From positions 992,001 through 1,056,000 of the forward strand of contig NZ_CP011786.1 of assembly GCF_001263395.1 (NCBI RefSeq): DNA of 64,000 bases. The letters run 5' to 3'. The notes under the pieces were generated by a model. That model worked only from the letters and a program-made list of their open reading frames with translations, was not told the DNA's origin and did no database searches. Origin of the DNA: Bifidobacterium actinocoloniiforme DSM 22766. GTDB lineage: Bacteria > Actinomycetota > Actinomycetes > Actinomycetales > Bifidobacteriaceae. This document shows, piece by piece, positions 1 through 7,043 of this stretch. Position 1 is the stretch's first letter; each line of letters begins with the position of its first letter. A program made the position numbers and the translations under genes.

Positions 1-44
1 TCCAATGCGTCAGACACGTTCAGGAGCTCAAATTTCGCTGCCAT
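1..44 (-). CDS. Phage protein, N-terminal fragment cut by window edge
   Basis: Only the first 14 codons lie in the window (MAAKFELLNVSDAL...). The ATG at 44 follows an AGGAGGGG Shine-Dalgarno sequence. It sits downstream of the HNH nuclease gene in the same direction, where many phages carry a terminase gene, but the visible residues are too few to assign a function. Confidence 0.55.
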   Translation of the reverse strand, partial: MAAKFELLNVSDAL

Positions 45-196
45 GATGCCCCTCCTCTTATACCGCGCGCGACCCCCTGTACAACGCTCGGGGGGAGGGG
101 AGTATTGGAGCGCGGGAGGTAGGCCGCTCAGGGCGGTTTCCAGCGATTCGAACGCCCCTACCCCCCGTGTCATCTATTACTTGTGTGCATGATTGC

Positions 197-493
197 TTAG
201 TACCATGTGCGTGAATGCATGCCTAGGGTGAGTTTGGGTGGGTCGGCTCCTCGTAGGATGTTGCAAATGCGGTGGGCGTGGCGGAAGTTGCCTGGGTCGT
301 ATTGCAGGCTCGGGTCCACGGAGACCGGCACGTAGTGGTCTAGCTCATGGCTTTCGTCCGTGCTGCCCGGCTTTACGGTGTAGTCGATGGGCAGGTCGCA
401 CAGCCAGCATGGCGCGTTCTCTTTCTTCCCCTGCTCGAAGAACCGCTGGCGCGCTTTTTGGAAGGCTCGCGTGCTGACTCTTGCTCTTGTCAT
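197..493 (-). CDS. Phage HNH endonuclease
   Basis: A 98-residue HNH nuclease. A zinc-binding CWLC pair lies near residues 29-32. The core ELDHYVPVS comes near residues 50-58, followed by RHAHRICN near 71-78, so the ligand and catalytic histidines and the asparagine are present. Phage HNH proteins of this size usually lie beside the terminase genes and help terminase cut concatemeric DNA. A GGAGG six bases before the ATG supports this start. The likely next gene begins at 44 on the same strand, which fits the entrance to a packaging module to the left. The HNH class is clear; the packaging role is inferred from position. Confidence 0.85.
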   Translation of the reverse strand: MTRARVSTRAFQKARQRFFEQGKKENAPCWLCDLPIDYTVKPGSTDESHELDHYVPVSVDPSLQYDPGNFRHAHRICNILRGADPPKLTLGMHSRTWY

Positions 494-551
494 GCATGGC
501 CTCCGCTAGTCTGGAATGATGACGCTATGAGGCGTCGGAATGGAGAGAATT

Positions 552-1034
552 ATGGGTAAGGGTAGGACGGCCGCTTGTGTGCTCTTGTGTGGCGGTTTGC
601 TTGGTTTGGGCGGATGTGGCACGGTGCATGACGTGAACACCACTAGCACTGGTGAGGGGTCGTGCTCCACCGCCAACGTGGACATATCGAAGGCTGGCCT
701 CAACGAGGGCAAGCTTGCCTTCACATCATCCCAGGCGCCTAACTCCTCCATCAAGGTGGATATCGCTACCGACAAGGGGAAGGCCAGCGTCATCGGGTCG
801 ATACCCACGTCCGACAGCGGAGTGAAAGGCGTCGACGCGAGGGGCGAATCCGTCAGCCTAGACGATGCAACGTCCAGTTCCAAGCCTTTACCGTCTGGCG
901 GTGCCGTCATGACCACCAAAGCCAATATCAGCAAACTTGGCCTGGCGGGGTCTCTACAGTCACTCACTTTCACAAGGCTCGACGCGAATACAGGATCACC
1001 GACCGGCGAGGGCTGCACCATCCACATCAAGTAA
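552..1034 (+). CDS. Prophage-encoded lipoprotein
   Basis: About 160 residues. It begins with a basic start and a hydrophobic stretch ending in a lipobox (LGLGGC), so it should be exported and lipid-anchored. The mature part is rich in Ser, Thr, Gly and Asp and ends in GCTIHIK. I see no enzyme motif. The ATG at 552 follows GGAGAGA; an upstream in-frame ATG at 540 has no good ribosome site. It is transcribed against the early operon, like the second lipoprotein at 16,655, and the architecture is the same (lipobox, low-complexity linker, small beta-rich domain). Lipoproteins expressed from prophages are often superinfection-exclusion factors. That role is inference. Confidence 0.8.
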   Translation: MGKGRTAACVLLCGGLLGLGGCGTVHDVNTTSTGEGSCSTANVDISKAGLNEGKLAFTSSQAPNSSIKVDIATDKGKASVIGSIPTSDSGVKGVDARGESVSLDDATSSSKPLPSGGAVMTTKANISKLGLAGSLQSLTFTRLDANTGSPTGEGCTIHIK

Positions 1035-1143
1035 ACAGGCCTTCGGTGCGGTCCACTTGCATGCCTTGGCCCGCCATCGTGTCGGCTATGCGCGTGAGCT
1101 GGCGCTCGATGCCTTGCAGTTGGTTGGTTTGCGGTGGCTGCAT
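1027..1143 (-). CDS. Possible 38-residue phage peptide
   Basis: A short leftward frame starting MQPPQTNQL and continuing as an amphipathic helix (IERQLTRIADTMAG), with its stop overlapping the lipoprotein end by eight bases. There is no clear ribosome-binding site before the ATG at 1,143, and an inverted repeat (1,171-1,207) lies just upstream. Weak candidate. Confidence 0.25.
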   Translation of the reverse strand: MQPPQTNQLQGIERQLTRIADTMAGQGMQVDRTEGLFT

Positions 1144-1170
1144 ACGGAGGCCGTCCACGCAAGGATGGGT

Positions 1171-1207
1171 GCCCGCAGGGGAAGAAAGGTTGAAAGACCC
1201 TGCGGGC
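1171..1207. terminator. Hairpin, possible terminator
   Basis: A perfect 10-base inverted repeat (GCCCGCAGGG / CCCTGCGGGC) with a 17-base loop, located downstream of the rightward lipoprotein gene. It has no following T-run, so a terminator role is only likely. The stretch from 1,208 to 1,332 shows nothing further I can name. Confidence 0.45.
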
Positions 1208-1332
1208 GGGTATGGGTGAGGGCCGATGGCATGGAGCCACCGACCCTCGGGTTTATTTATCGTCGGGCCCCGTGCCGGCTGACGACGACCGGCAGGACTC
1301 GAGGCCTTCAGTTTGCGACTATTATTGAGTCC

Positions 1333-1578
1333 ATGTGCCAATATGATCCTGAATGCCCGGTGCATCGTCATCGCCCGGGGACAACGTGCCCGGTGGTGTA
1401 TCGCAAGCGTATGGCTGTCATCCGTGAGCAGGAGCGGCGTGAGCAGCAGAGGCAGGACAGGATCGCGGTGTTGGTGGCCCTTGTCGTGGTGGTGGTGATG
1501 TTTGTGATCGGCTATGTCGTCGCGTCTGTCGTGGCCCCGGATTTTGTGGCACAGGTAAGACAGGCGCTGGGTATCTAA
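1333..1578 (+). CDS. Small single-pass membrane protein of the prophage
   Basis: 81 residues. The N-terminal part carries MCQYDPECPVHRHRPGTTC, a Cys/His pattern that could bind a metal. A charged helix follows (REQERREQQRQDR), then one hydrophobic segment (about residues 50-70) and a short tail. The start is uncertain because no strong Shine-Dalgarno is visible; a later in-frame ATG (MAVIREQ) is possible. It is on the plus strand like the neighbouring lipoprotein, unlike the early operon, which suggests lysogenic expression. Function unknown. Confidence 0.5.
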   Translation: MCQYDPECPVHRHRPGTTCPVVYRKRMAVIREQERREQQRQDRIAVLVALVVVVVMFVIGYVVASVVAPDFVAQVRQALGI

Positions 1579-1732
1579 TAGCAGAGCGTCGCTGCTTTCG
1601 GCCAGTACGCGGAAGGCCGGTGGCGGAGCATGCAATTTGCGGGCTTAATCACAAAGGGCCGGACCTCTCGGCCCGACCCTTACACTAAAAGCAACTGTAT
1701 TCAAAATAGCGTGTCATTAGGACATTTGCAAG

Positions 1733-2503
1733 TCAGGAGAGGCGTTTCGGCCCTGGGTGGACGCCTTGCGCGCAGTCCAGCAGCTCGGACAGGTCGCACT
1801 CGTACACGCCACGACCCACCTTGCGCGAGCGGCCGAGCCGTCCACGGCGCAGCCAGTTACGCACATCCTGCCCTTTGACTGGCACGCCTGCGTTGGCTTT
1901 GACCCATGACGCGATCCTGGCGGGCGTGCCGGTGATGGTCCTGCCCTCGAAACGCCGCCTGCGCGCCTCTGTGAGGGCTTTGACGCTCCATGTGGACCCG
2001 CATTCGGGGCAGACCACCGTCGGCTCCCCTGGCGCCCCGCTCAGGGCCGTTTTGCAAGCGGGGTTGAGGCAGTGCCCGTACACGATGCGCTCGCCTGGCG
2101 TGGACAGGCGCTCGCTGACCTGGCGTAAGGCGTCGGCCAGGTCACGGTAGTCGCGGCCGCTGTTGGGAGCGTCCCACAACCGCCCTTGACGGTTGGTCAG
2201 CTCGCGCAATAGTTTTTGCGCGCGGCCTCCCCACAAGCCGATGTCGCCGGCCACGTCCTGGATCACGTCCTCCACCTGGTCGTACAGGTCGGCGGCGCTC
2301 AAATCCATGGGCGTGGGGGCGAACGCGGGGCGCGCTCCCCCGCCCCCGCCGCCGAGCCTGACCTTGCGGTCGGCCACGGCCCTAAGCTCGTACATCCCAG
2401 TGCGCAGCCCGCGCAGGATGCGCGCCAAATCATGCCGATGCTCCTCGCACAGGGGGCCGCGCGGACCCCTGATGCACACCGGGCAGGTCATGCATTGACT
2501 CAT
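1733..2503 (-). CDS. Zinc-ribbon/HTH protein at the end of the CRISPR-Cas operon
   Basis: 256 residues. The N terminus has CMTCPVC followed by a Cys-His (CEEH) that could complete a zinc site. A second zinc ribbon lies near residues 160-190 (CLNPACK ... CPECG). The C-terminal 80 residues resemble a helix-turn-helix (ARIASWVKANAGVPV ... VRNWLRRGRLG), so the protein probably binds DNA. Its ATG (2,503) overlaps the stop of the CysH-like gene as ATGA, so it belongs to the same operon and is translationally coupled. It could regulate the operon or be a DNA-binding phage protein unrelated to the Cas genes. A glycine run follows the N-terminal domain. No family could be assigned by eye. Confidence 0.75.
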   Translation of the reverse strand: MSQCMTCPVCIRGPRGPLCEEHRHDLARILRGLRTGMYELRAVADRKVRLGGGGGGARPAFAPTPMDLSAADLYDQVEDVIQDVAGDIGLWGGRAQKLLRELTNRQGRLWDAPNSGRDYRDLADALRQVSERLSTPGERIVYGHCLNPACKTALSGAPGEPTVVCPECGSTWSVKALTEARRRRFEGRTITGTPARIASWVKANAGVPVKGQDVRNWLRRGRLGRSRKVGRGVYECDLSELLDCAQGVHPGPKRLS

Positions 2504-3273
2504 ACGCTCTCTTCTCTTGGCTGGTAGTCGCACAATGTGGGGAAATAGTCGTCCTCCCACTGCGCGATGTCGTGGTAATGGGTGGCGCTGGTGCTGATGG
2601 CGCTGCGGATGGCGTGGACGCGCAGCCATCGCCGGTCAAGGTGACCTCCGTACGATGCGGCGTAGGCGCCATGCACCGGCAAGTCACGGGCCGCCAGATA
2701 GGCGAAGACTTGCTCGGCGCTCCATCGGCCTATGGGGCGGCAGGTTTTTGTGGAGCTGAGCCCGCGGGAACGTATGCTCATGCGTCTCATGGCCGATTCG
2801 TCAGCTCGTACTCCGGTGATGTGCGGATCATGGATTTGTTCGCCGAGCATGTCTTGGTGGCGTTCTTTGACATGCCGCATGTAGTCTTCCCATCCTGGCT
2901 CCCCTCGCCGGGGGTTCCGTGGAAGGCCGGGCCTTTCGGCGTAGACGCATCCTGGATGCGCGCGGAGGAAGGCGTCGCGCACCTGGAAGCTGGGTTCCGT
3001 TTCGTAGCATGTGCCGTCCTCCCGTACCGCTGGCACCCAGATGATGGGTATCGCCGGGTCTGCCATCCATGTAAGGTGGGCGACCACCACCGAGTCCTTG
3101 CCCCAGCTGACGTTGGTTATGCAGTCCGGGTGTAGTTCATGGAATTTGCGGATTTCTTGGATTGCTTTGCGTTCCAGGGGTTCCATGAGCGCACCTATGG
3201 CTTGGTCGTATCTGCCGTACCCCCGCCAGACTTCGAGGTCGGCGGGGGTCAGGGTGCTCATGCCTTTCAGCAT
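2500..3273 (-). CDS. cysH-like: CysH-like PAPS-reductase/ATP-pyrophosphatase family protein, type IV CRISPR-associated
   Basis: 257 residues of the adenine-nucleotide alpha-hydrolase fold used by PAPS reductases. The phosphate loop is VSWGKDSVVVAHL near residues 54-66, where canonical enzymes have SGGKDS. Further motifs are GVRADES and the family-typical RPIGRWSAEQVFAYL. The catalytic Cys region of assimilatory CysH is not recognisable, and no sulfate assimilation genes are nearby, so a metabolic role is unlikely. Type IV-B CRISPR-Cas loci are known to carry a cysH-like gene of unknown function, and this gene directly follows csf3 (overlap of seven bases). It may modify RNA, nucleotide or protein; that is open. 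The ATG at 3,273 is preceded by AGGA; an ATG at 3,261 is an alternative. Confidence 0.82.
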   Translation of the reverse strand: MLKGMSTLTPADLEVWRGYGRYDQAIGALMEPLERKAIQEIRKFHELHPDCITNVSWGKDSVVVAHLTWMADPAIPIIWVPAVREDGTCYETEPSFQVRDAFLRAHPGCVYAERPGLPRNPRRGEPGWEDYMRHVKERHQDMLGEQIHDPHITGVRADESAMRRMSIRSRGLSSTKTCRPIGRWSAEQVFAYLAARDLPVHGAYAASYGGHLDRRWLRVHAIRSAISTSATHYHDIAQWEDDYFPTLCDYQPREESV

Positions 3274-3854
3274 GTGACCGTCCTGTCATCCGACCAGTAC
3301 GGCGGTCGGAATCGTCCTGTTTGCCCTTGTTGCGGCATTGGTCTGTCCTTCCATGCTTCTGGGTCGCCGGGGGTGATGTCCCATCGTGCCACGTGTCCGC
3401 ATCCGTCCGCACGGTGGGATCCGATGTGGCTGATCGAGTGGAGCAGGTCTTCCACCTGGTCGGGGTCGGTGGCTTGCAGGTCCCATTCGATGGTGTCGAT
3501 GATGGATGCCGGTACCGTCAGGTCACGGGCTTTCCATGCGTCCAATCCGTGATGGTTCTTCCTCTCTTTGGTGTAGACGGCCAGTTGCCAGTCCGGTGGC
3601 CTGCGTCTCAATTGGAGGCTGGTCCGCGCGAGGATGTGCGGGTGCGCGCGTGACGTCTTCCACCCCCAGGTGCCGCAGGCTTCCCATTGCTCCACTGGCA
3701 GCAGGTAGTCTTTGATGCTTCCTCTTGGTGGCGTCGGGTCATGCTCCCGGGCGTGCATGGCCCAGGCCAGGAGCCCATCGAGGGGGAGCGGGTTTCCTTC
3801 CACGCCGCAGGCCGCGCTGTCGAGGGTGGCGGCGACGTGCAGTGGCATGCTCAT
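3267..3854 (-). CDS. csf3: Csf3/Cas5-like RAMP protein of a type IV-like CRISPR effector
   Basis: 195 residues. The C-terminal glycine-rich stretch HIGSHRADGCGHVARW (about residues 148-163) matches the G-loop of Cas5-group RAMP proteins, and the central basic/aromatic segment (TWGWKTSRAHPHI) fits an RNA-handle-binding surface. In type IV complexes Csf3 caps the 5' end of the guide. The ATG overlaps the csf2 stop as ATGA. Assignment rests on the G-loop, the size and the gene order csf1-cas11-csf2-csf3, which is that of type IV loci. No catalytic His pair typical of processing Cas5d is evident. Confidence 0.75.
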   Translation of the reverse strand: MSMPLHVAATLDSAACGVEGNPLPLDGLLAWAMHAREHDPTPPRGSIKDYLLPVEQWEACGTWGWKTSRAHPHILARTSLQLRRRPPDWQLAVYTKERKNHHGLDAWKARDLTVPASIIDTIEWDLQATDPDQVEDLLHSISHIGSHRADGCGHVARWDITPGDPEAWKDRPMPQQGQTGRFRPPYWSDDRTVTC

Positions 3855-4681
3855 GCGAGAGCCTCCAAAAGGCCGAGGATGTCTGGTTTGTTATCCGAGA
3901 TTATGCCGCGTAGGTCACCCGCCGCTCCCGCATATGGGGTATCCGCTGTGATAGTCGCGCGCCCGTACCCCGTGCCGGTTTTGGCGGCTAGCATTGTTTT
4001 GCCGTCCGGGGCCCACAGATCCAGTGCCGCCTTAAGCATTCGTACATCCATGTCTGTGGCGGCTGCGCTGAGTTCGAGGCTGCCTTCGAGCCGCGCTCCG
4101 GGGCTGAGCGTTTGCACGCTGTAGATCATCTGCGTGCTGCCGGCGGCTTCAGCTCCCATGTCCATGAGCGCGGCTATTGGGCTTGTGGCTTGGTCCATCC
4201 TGGTTCCGAATTCCTCGCTGCGCCAGTATCCGGCGGGTTTCAAGTCGTCGGTGTCGCGGAGACGGCCCCGGTTTTCCGCGCAGGCGAGGATCGCGTCGCT
4301 GGCCCTGAGCGTGCCTTCGATGATGTCGCTTTTACTGGCATACCCGAGCATGGTCAGCCATGGGAGGATGCGTGCGGCTTGCCTGTAGGCCTCAAGGTCG
4401 GTTTGCGCGCCTTTCTCAGTGACCGCGCCGCCCGTGAAGAGCAGGTCCGTCTGCCCTTTGGTGAGGCTCCCGGGTTCGACTTGGAGTGTTTTGACGGTCT
4501 CCCAGGCCAGGGCGTTGCGGAGCCCGTGGCGGATGGAGTTTGCCGACAGGAAGGGCACTTGGGCGATCCTCCCGTCAGGGGTGTGCACCGTCTGGGTGCG
4601 TAGGATGCTGGTGTTGCCTTGTGTGCCTGCGCCATGGTGGAAGGGCGAGGTCAGGGTGAGTCCGTAATTGATGATGGTCAT
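3851..4681 (-). CDS. csf2: Csf2/Cas7-like backbone protein
   Basis: 276 residues. The start MTIINYGLTLTSPFHHGAG resembles the first RRM strand of Cas7-type RAMP proteins, and SANSIRHGLRNAL near residues 46-58 matches the conserved helix seen in Csf2/Csm3-type proteins. A glycine-rich loop occurs near the C terminus (KTGTGYGRATI). Cas7 proteins polymerise along the guide RNA to form the complex backbone. The gene is preceded by the small-subunit candidate with a two-base gap and followed by csf3 with an ATGA overlap. No DxD or catalytic Asp loop typical of target-cleaving Csm3 is evident, as expected for a binding-only effector. Confidence 0.8.
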   Translation of the reverse strand: MTIINYGLTLTSPFHHGAGTQGNTSILRTQTVHTPDGRIAQVPFLSANSIRHGLRNALAWETVKTLQVEPGSLTKGQTDLLFTGGAVTEKGAQTDLEAYRQAARILPWLTMLGYASKSDIIEGTLRASDAILACAENRGRLRDTDDLKPAGYWRSEEFGTRMDQATSPIAALMDMGAEAAGSTQMIYSVQTLSPGARLEGSLELSAAATDMDVRMLKAALDLWAPDGKTMLAAKTGTGYGRATITADTPYAGAAGDLRGIISDNKPDILGLLEALA

Positions 4682-4682
4682 G

Positions 4683-5060
4683 TCAGTTCTCCTTCTTGGT
4701 GGTCTTGGCTTGGCGGCGGCGCATGTCAGCTAGGGCGATGATGTAAACGATGGTGCGGTCGATGTGGTCCTGCCATGCTGCGTAGTCCGCGTCTATCAGC
4801 TCGCATGCGGACAACACCGCTGGGCTTTGCGACACGGTGATCTGTGGTATCTGCAATTTCCGGCATGCGGTGGTCAGCATCTGGTGTGATTCCGACGATC
4901 CGGCTGCCGCGGTCTGTATTGCGGTTGCCGCGCGTCCGCCGCTCCAAAAGTCGATGCGGCTTGGGCCGTCGTCGGTAAGGCTGTCGCGCAGGGCGAAGAT
5001 GAGGTTGATGGTCGCTTCGTCCATCTGGTCTTCGGTTGGGGTTGTCTGCTGTTTTGTCAT
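4683..5060 (-). CDS. Small alpha-helical protein, Cas11-like small subunit candidate
   Basis: 125 residues, predicted nearly all helical (for example EATINLIFALRDSL, HIDRTIVYIIALADMRRRQAK) with a very basic C terminus. It sits between csf1 and csf2, exactly where type IV-B loci keep cas11. Small subunits diverge strongly, so the call rests on size, helicity and position. The ATG at 5,060 overlaps the csf1 stop (ATGA); the longer upstream frame lacks support. Confidence 0.6.
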   Translation of the reverse strand: MTKQQTTPTEDQMDEATINLIFALRDSLTDDGPSRIDFWSGGRAATAIQTAAAGSSESHQMLTTACRKLQIPQITVSQSPAVLSACELIDADYAAWQDHIDRTIVYIIALADMRRRQAKTTKKEN

Positions 5061-5794
5061 GAGTGGTTTCCTTCCATGATTGGTTTGGTTATGGCCCATA
5101 GGGCCAGGTCTAGGATCGGGCTTCCTTTCCATGGGTTGATATCGGAGTTAAGCCGTTTCCAGGCTTTGGCCTGTTCCATGCCCTCGAAGCGTGGTGGCTG
5201 GCCGGCCTGCACCATTTCGGCGCTGGCTCCCATCCTCCGTAATTCGAGCGCGGGCCGGTAGGCTGCGGAGAAGGCTTCCTGCGTGTAAGGCACGTCCGCC
5301 GTCTCCATGCGGATCATGCCTGTGGGCCCATGGTTGAGCCCCGTGTATGGCATGACGTGTTTCTGACCGCTGACGGCGATGCTGACCGCCCATTCGCTCT
5401 CAGGTGGGTTGAGGAGCAGACCGAGGATTGGTGACGTATCGTGCCTTGATGTCAGGCAGATTCCGTCATGCTGTCCAATCCAAGCTGCCGCTTTCTCCTG
5501 GCTGTCTGGCAGTGTGACGCCGGGTGCCGCCGCGACGCTCCACATGCGGATGGTGCGCACCCCCCGGCCTGAGCAGGCCCACAGGCAGCAGTCGCACACT
5601 CGTCCTGATTCGGGGCTGGCGTACAGCGACCGATCGGTGAAATTCGATCCAAGCGCTTTGCTTGCGTCCGCTGTGACCGCCTGTCGCGTACCGCACACCT
5701 TGCACACCGATTCCGACTCGGACAGCAGTTTTGCCGCCGCCCCTTCGGGTTGCGGGCTTCCCAGCAGCCCCCATATCATCCTTACTGCTTTCAT
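5057..5794 (-). CDS. csf1: Csf1-like large subunit with zinc finger
   Basis: 245 residues. Two cysteine clusters, CKVCG near residues 32-36 and CDCC near 68-71, give a treble-clef-like zinc finger characteristic of Csf1, the Cas8-equivalent of type IV systems. The remainder has no nuclease motif. In type IV complexes Csf1 sits at the 5' handle and contributes to target or PAM contact. It is coupled to the cas6e-like gene upstream (ATGA at 5,791-5,794) and to the small-subunit gene downstream (ATGA at 5,057-5,060). Confidence comes from zinc finger plus gene order rather than from overall similarity. Confidence 0.68.
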   Translation of the reverse strand: MKAVRMIWGLLGSPQPEGAAAKLLSESESVCKVCGTRQAVTADASKALGSNFTDRSLYASPESGRVCDCCLWACSGRGVRTIRMWSVAAAPGVTLPDSQEKAAAWIGQHDGICLTSRHDTSPILGLLLNPPESEWAVSIAVSGQKHVMPYTGLNHGPTGMIRMETADVPYTQEAFSAAYRPALELRRMGASAEMVQAGQPPRFEGMEQAKAWKRLNSDINPWKGSPILDLALWAITKPIMEGNHS

Positions 5795-6357
5795 GACGAC
5801 CTCCTCGCCAGCACAAGGCCGGCCCCGAATCGTTTGCCCCTGCCTACCCCCGTCATCAGCGTGTTCGCGAACTCGTCGGGGTCCTTTACGGTGGCGAACC
5901 CGTGGAACGCGGCGCGGGAGATGGTGAGCGGCTGTTCACCGTGCCGTCCCTTCGCGGGGGACATTTCCTGCACCGCATCGATGTCAGCCTTGCAGCCTTT
6001 CAAGTGCCGGCACAGCCAAGCTGGCATATCATCCGCGCCGAGTGGCGCCCTTCGCCGGTGCGCCTTACAACGTGTCGCGTTGATGACGCCGGATATCTCC
6101 ACACGTGCGCGCGAATCGAAAAACAGGCTTGCTTTGGCCTGCCGTATGCTTGCCGCCTCACGGCGGAAGGTCTCTGCATGCAGTGGGCGGCGGGTCTGCA
6201 CCAGCAAGACCGCAGGCCGGGGTGAGCACCAGAGCGACGCGGGGTCACCGGTGGACGCGGTGATTATCCGATGCACTAGCGCTGAATCAAACGGGATTGC
6301 TCTGCCATTTCGGTTGAATATGATTTCCGTATGCCACACGCAGTTTGTCTCATTCAC
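5791..6357 (-). CDS. cas6e-like: Cas6e-like CRISPR RNA endoribonuclease
   Basis: 188 residues with the Cas6e layout: a conserved strand (AVLLVQTRRPL), the RRRAPL segment before an AWLCRHLKG helix, then LTISRAAFHGFATV and a C-terminal glycine-rich loop TGVGRGKRFGAGLVLA, which matches the GIGxxKxxGxGLL signature of Cas6e. Cas6e cuts the repeat hairpin of pre-crRNA and stays bound to the 3' handle. A candidate catalytic His lies near residue 28 (ALVHRIITA), where Cas6e proteins usually have one. The likely start is the GTG at 6,357, overlapping the stop of the preceding 26-codon gene. It is short for the family (about 200-225), mainly in the N-terminal half. No CRISPR array is present in the window for it to process. 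Confidence 0.8.
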   Translation of the reverse strand: MNETNCVWHTEIIFNRNGRAIPFDSALVHRIITASTGDPASLWCSPRPAVLLVQTRRPLHAETFRREAASIRQAKASLFFDSRARVEISGVINATRCKAHRRRAPLGADDMPAWLCRHLKGCKADIDAVQEMSPAKGRHGEQPLTISRAAFHGFATVKDPDEFANTLMTGVGRGKRFGAGLVLARRSS

Positions 6358-6430
6358 TGTTTGCCTCCTCCGGTCCTGGCTCCATGCCGGTGCCGTCCGG
6401 CGTGTGCATCTTTACAATCCGGTCGCTCAT
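6350..6430 (-). CDS. 26-residue peptide upstream of cas6e-like gene
   Basis: A very short acidic frame (MSDRIVKMHTPDGTGMEPGP...) with a strong AAGGAGG before its ATG. That ATG overlaps the stop of the upstream gene (ATGA), and its own stop overlaps the cas6e start. It may be a real micro-protein or a translational coupling device. Function unknown. Confidence 0.5.
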   Translation of the reverse strand: MSDRIVKMHTPDGTGMEPGPEEANSE

Positions 6431-6729
6431 GCGTCCTCCTTGTAGTCCCGGCAGATCGCGATGTACCAGCCGCACACAGTGATTATGCGGAATTTGGGGG
6501 CCCTGAACAGCGCCTTGGCCAGATTCTCGCAATGCTTGGCGCGTTCTTCGGCTTCTTCCGCATAGTGCATCTCCGGCCGGCGGGAGGTGCGGATCATCCG
6601 ATACTTGTAGATGCGGCTATTGAGCCAGTCGAAGGCCAGCCGGGCGGCCTGGACGACCAACCCCACCACGACAGCGGCGACCACCACCACGCCGCATGCC
6701 ACCAGGCCCAACACAAACTCGTTACTCAT
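6427..6729 (-). CDS. Single-pass membrane protein of the early operon
   Basis: 100 residues. A strong hydrophobic Val/Ala-rich segment occupies about residues 5-28. It is followed by a basic region (RIYKYRMIRTSRRPE), a helix with Glu/Ala repeats and a C-terminal part with two cysteines (VCGWYIAIC). The ATG at 6,729 overlaps the upstream gene stop. No family recognised. Confidence 0.65.
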   Translation of the reverse strand: MSNEFVLGLVACGVVVVAAVVVGLVVQAARLAFDWLNSRIYKYRMIRTSRRPEMHYAEEAEERAKHCENLAKALFRAPKFRIITVCGWYIAICRDYKEDA

Positions 6730-7043
6730 GCGTCCTCCTCTTTGGTCGCGTCCATGAGCCACTGGCCCAGGCGTCGGGCCATGCGACGGGTGATGGTGAT
6801 GTCGCGCTCGGCCTCGGCCATGCTCAGGCTCACCTTGCCAGCCGTCGCCTCGATGCTGAATGGCGGGTAGTCCCAGCCGCCGTCGGCGTCACCCGGGTAG
6901 TCGATGACGGCGCGCTTGGACCCGTCGTCTTCCACCCATCCATTGAGCTTCCAACCGCCGTCCGTCATGGGCAGCGCGGCATCCGGATGCAGGTCGCTTA
7001 GACGCAAGTGCGCGTGTGCGCGCTCAGCCATCGCTTTACTCAT
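6726..7043 (-). CDS. Uncharacterised phage early protein
   Basis: 105 residues, soluble, with a Gly/Asp/Trp-rich middle (GGWKLNGWVEDD, GDADGGWDYPP) and a C-terminal helix (RRMARRLGQWLMDATKEED). It is preceded by GGGGTGAG eight bases before the ATG and coupled at both ends to its neighbours. I do not recognise the family. Confidence 0.65.
   Translation of the reverse strand: MSKAMAERAHAHLRLSDLHPDAALPMTDGGWKLNGWVEDDGSKRAVIDYPGDADGGWDYPPFSIEATAGKVSLSMAEAERDITITRRMARRLGQWLMDATKEEDA

Noticed and set aside
506-1240. 244-codon minus-strand frame opposite the first lipoprotein
   Set aside because: Pro/Ser/His-rich shadow frame without a ribosome site; the plus-strand frame has a signal peptide and lipobox.
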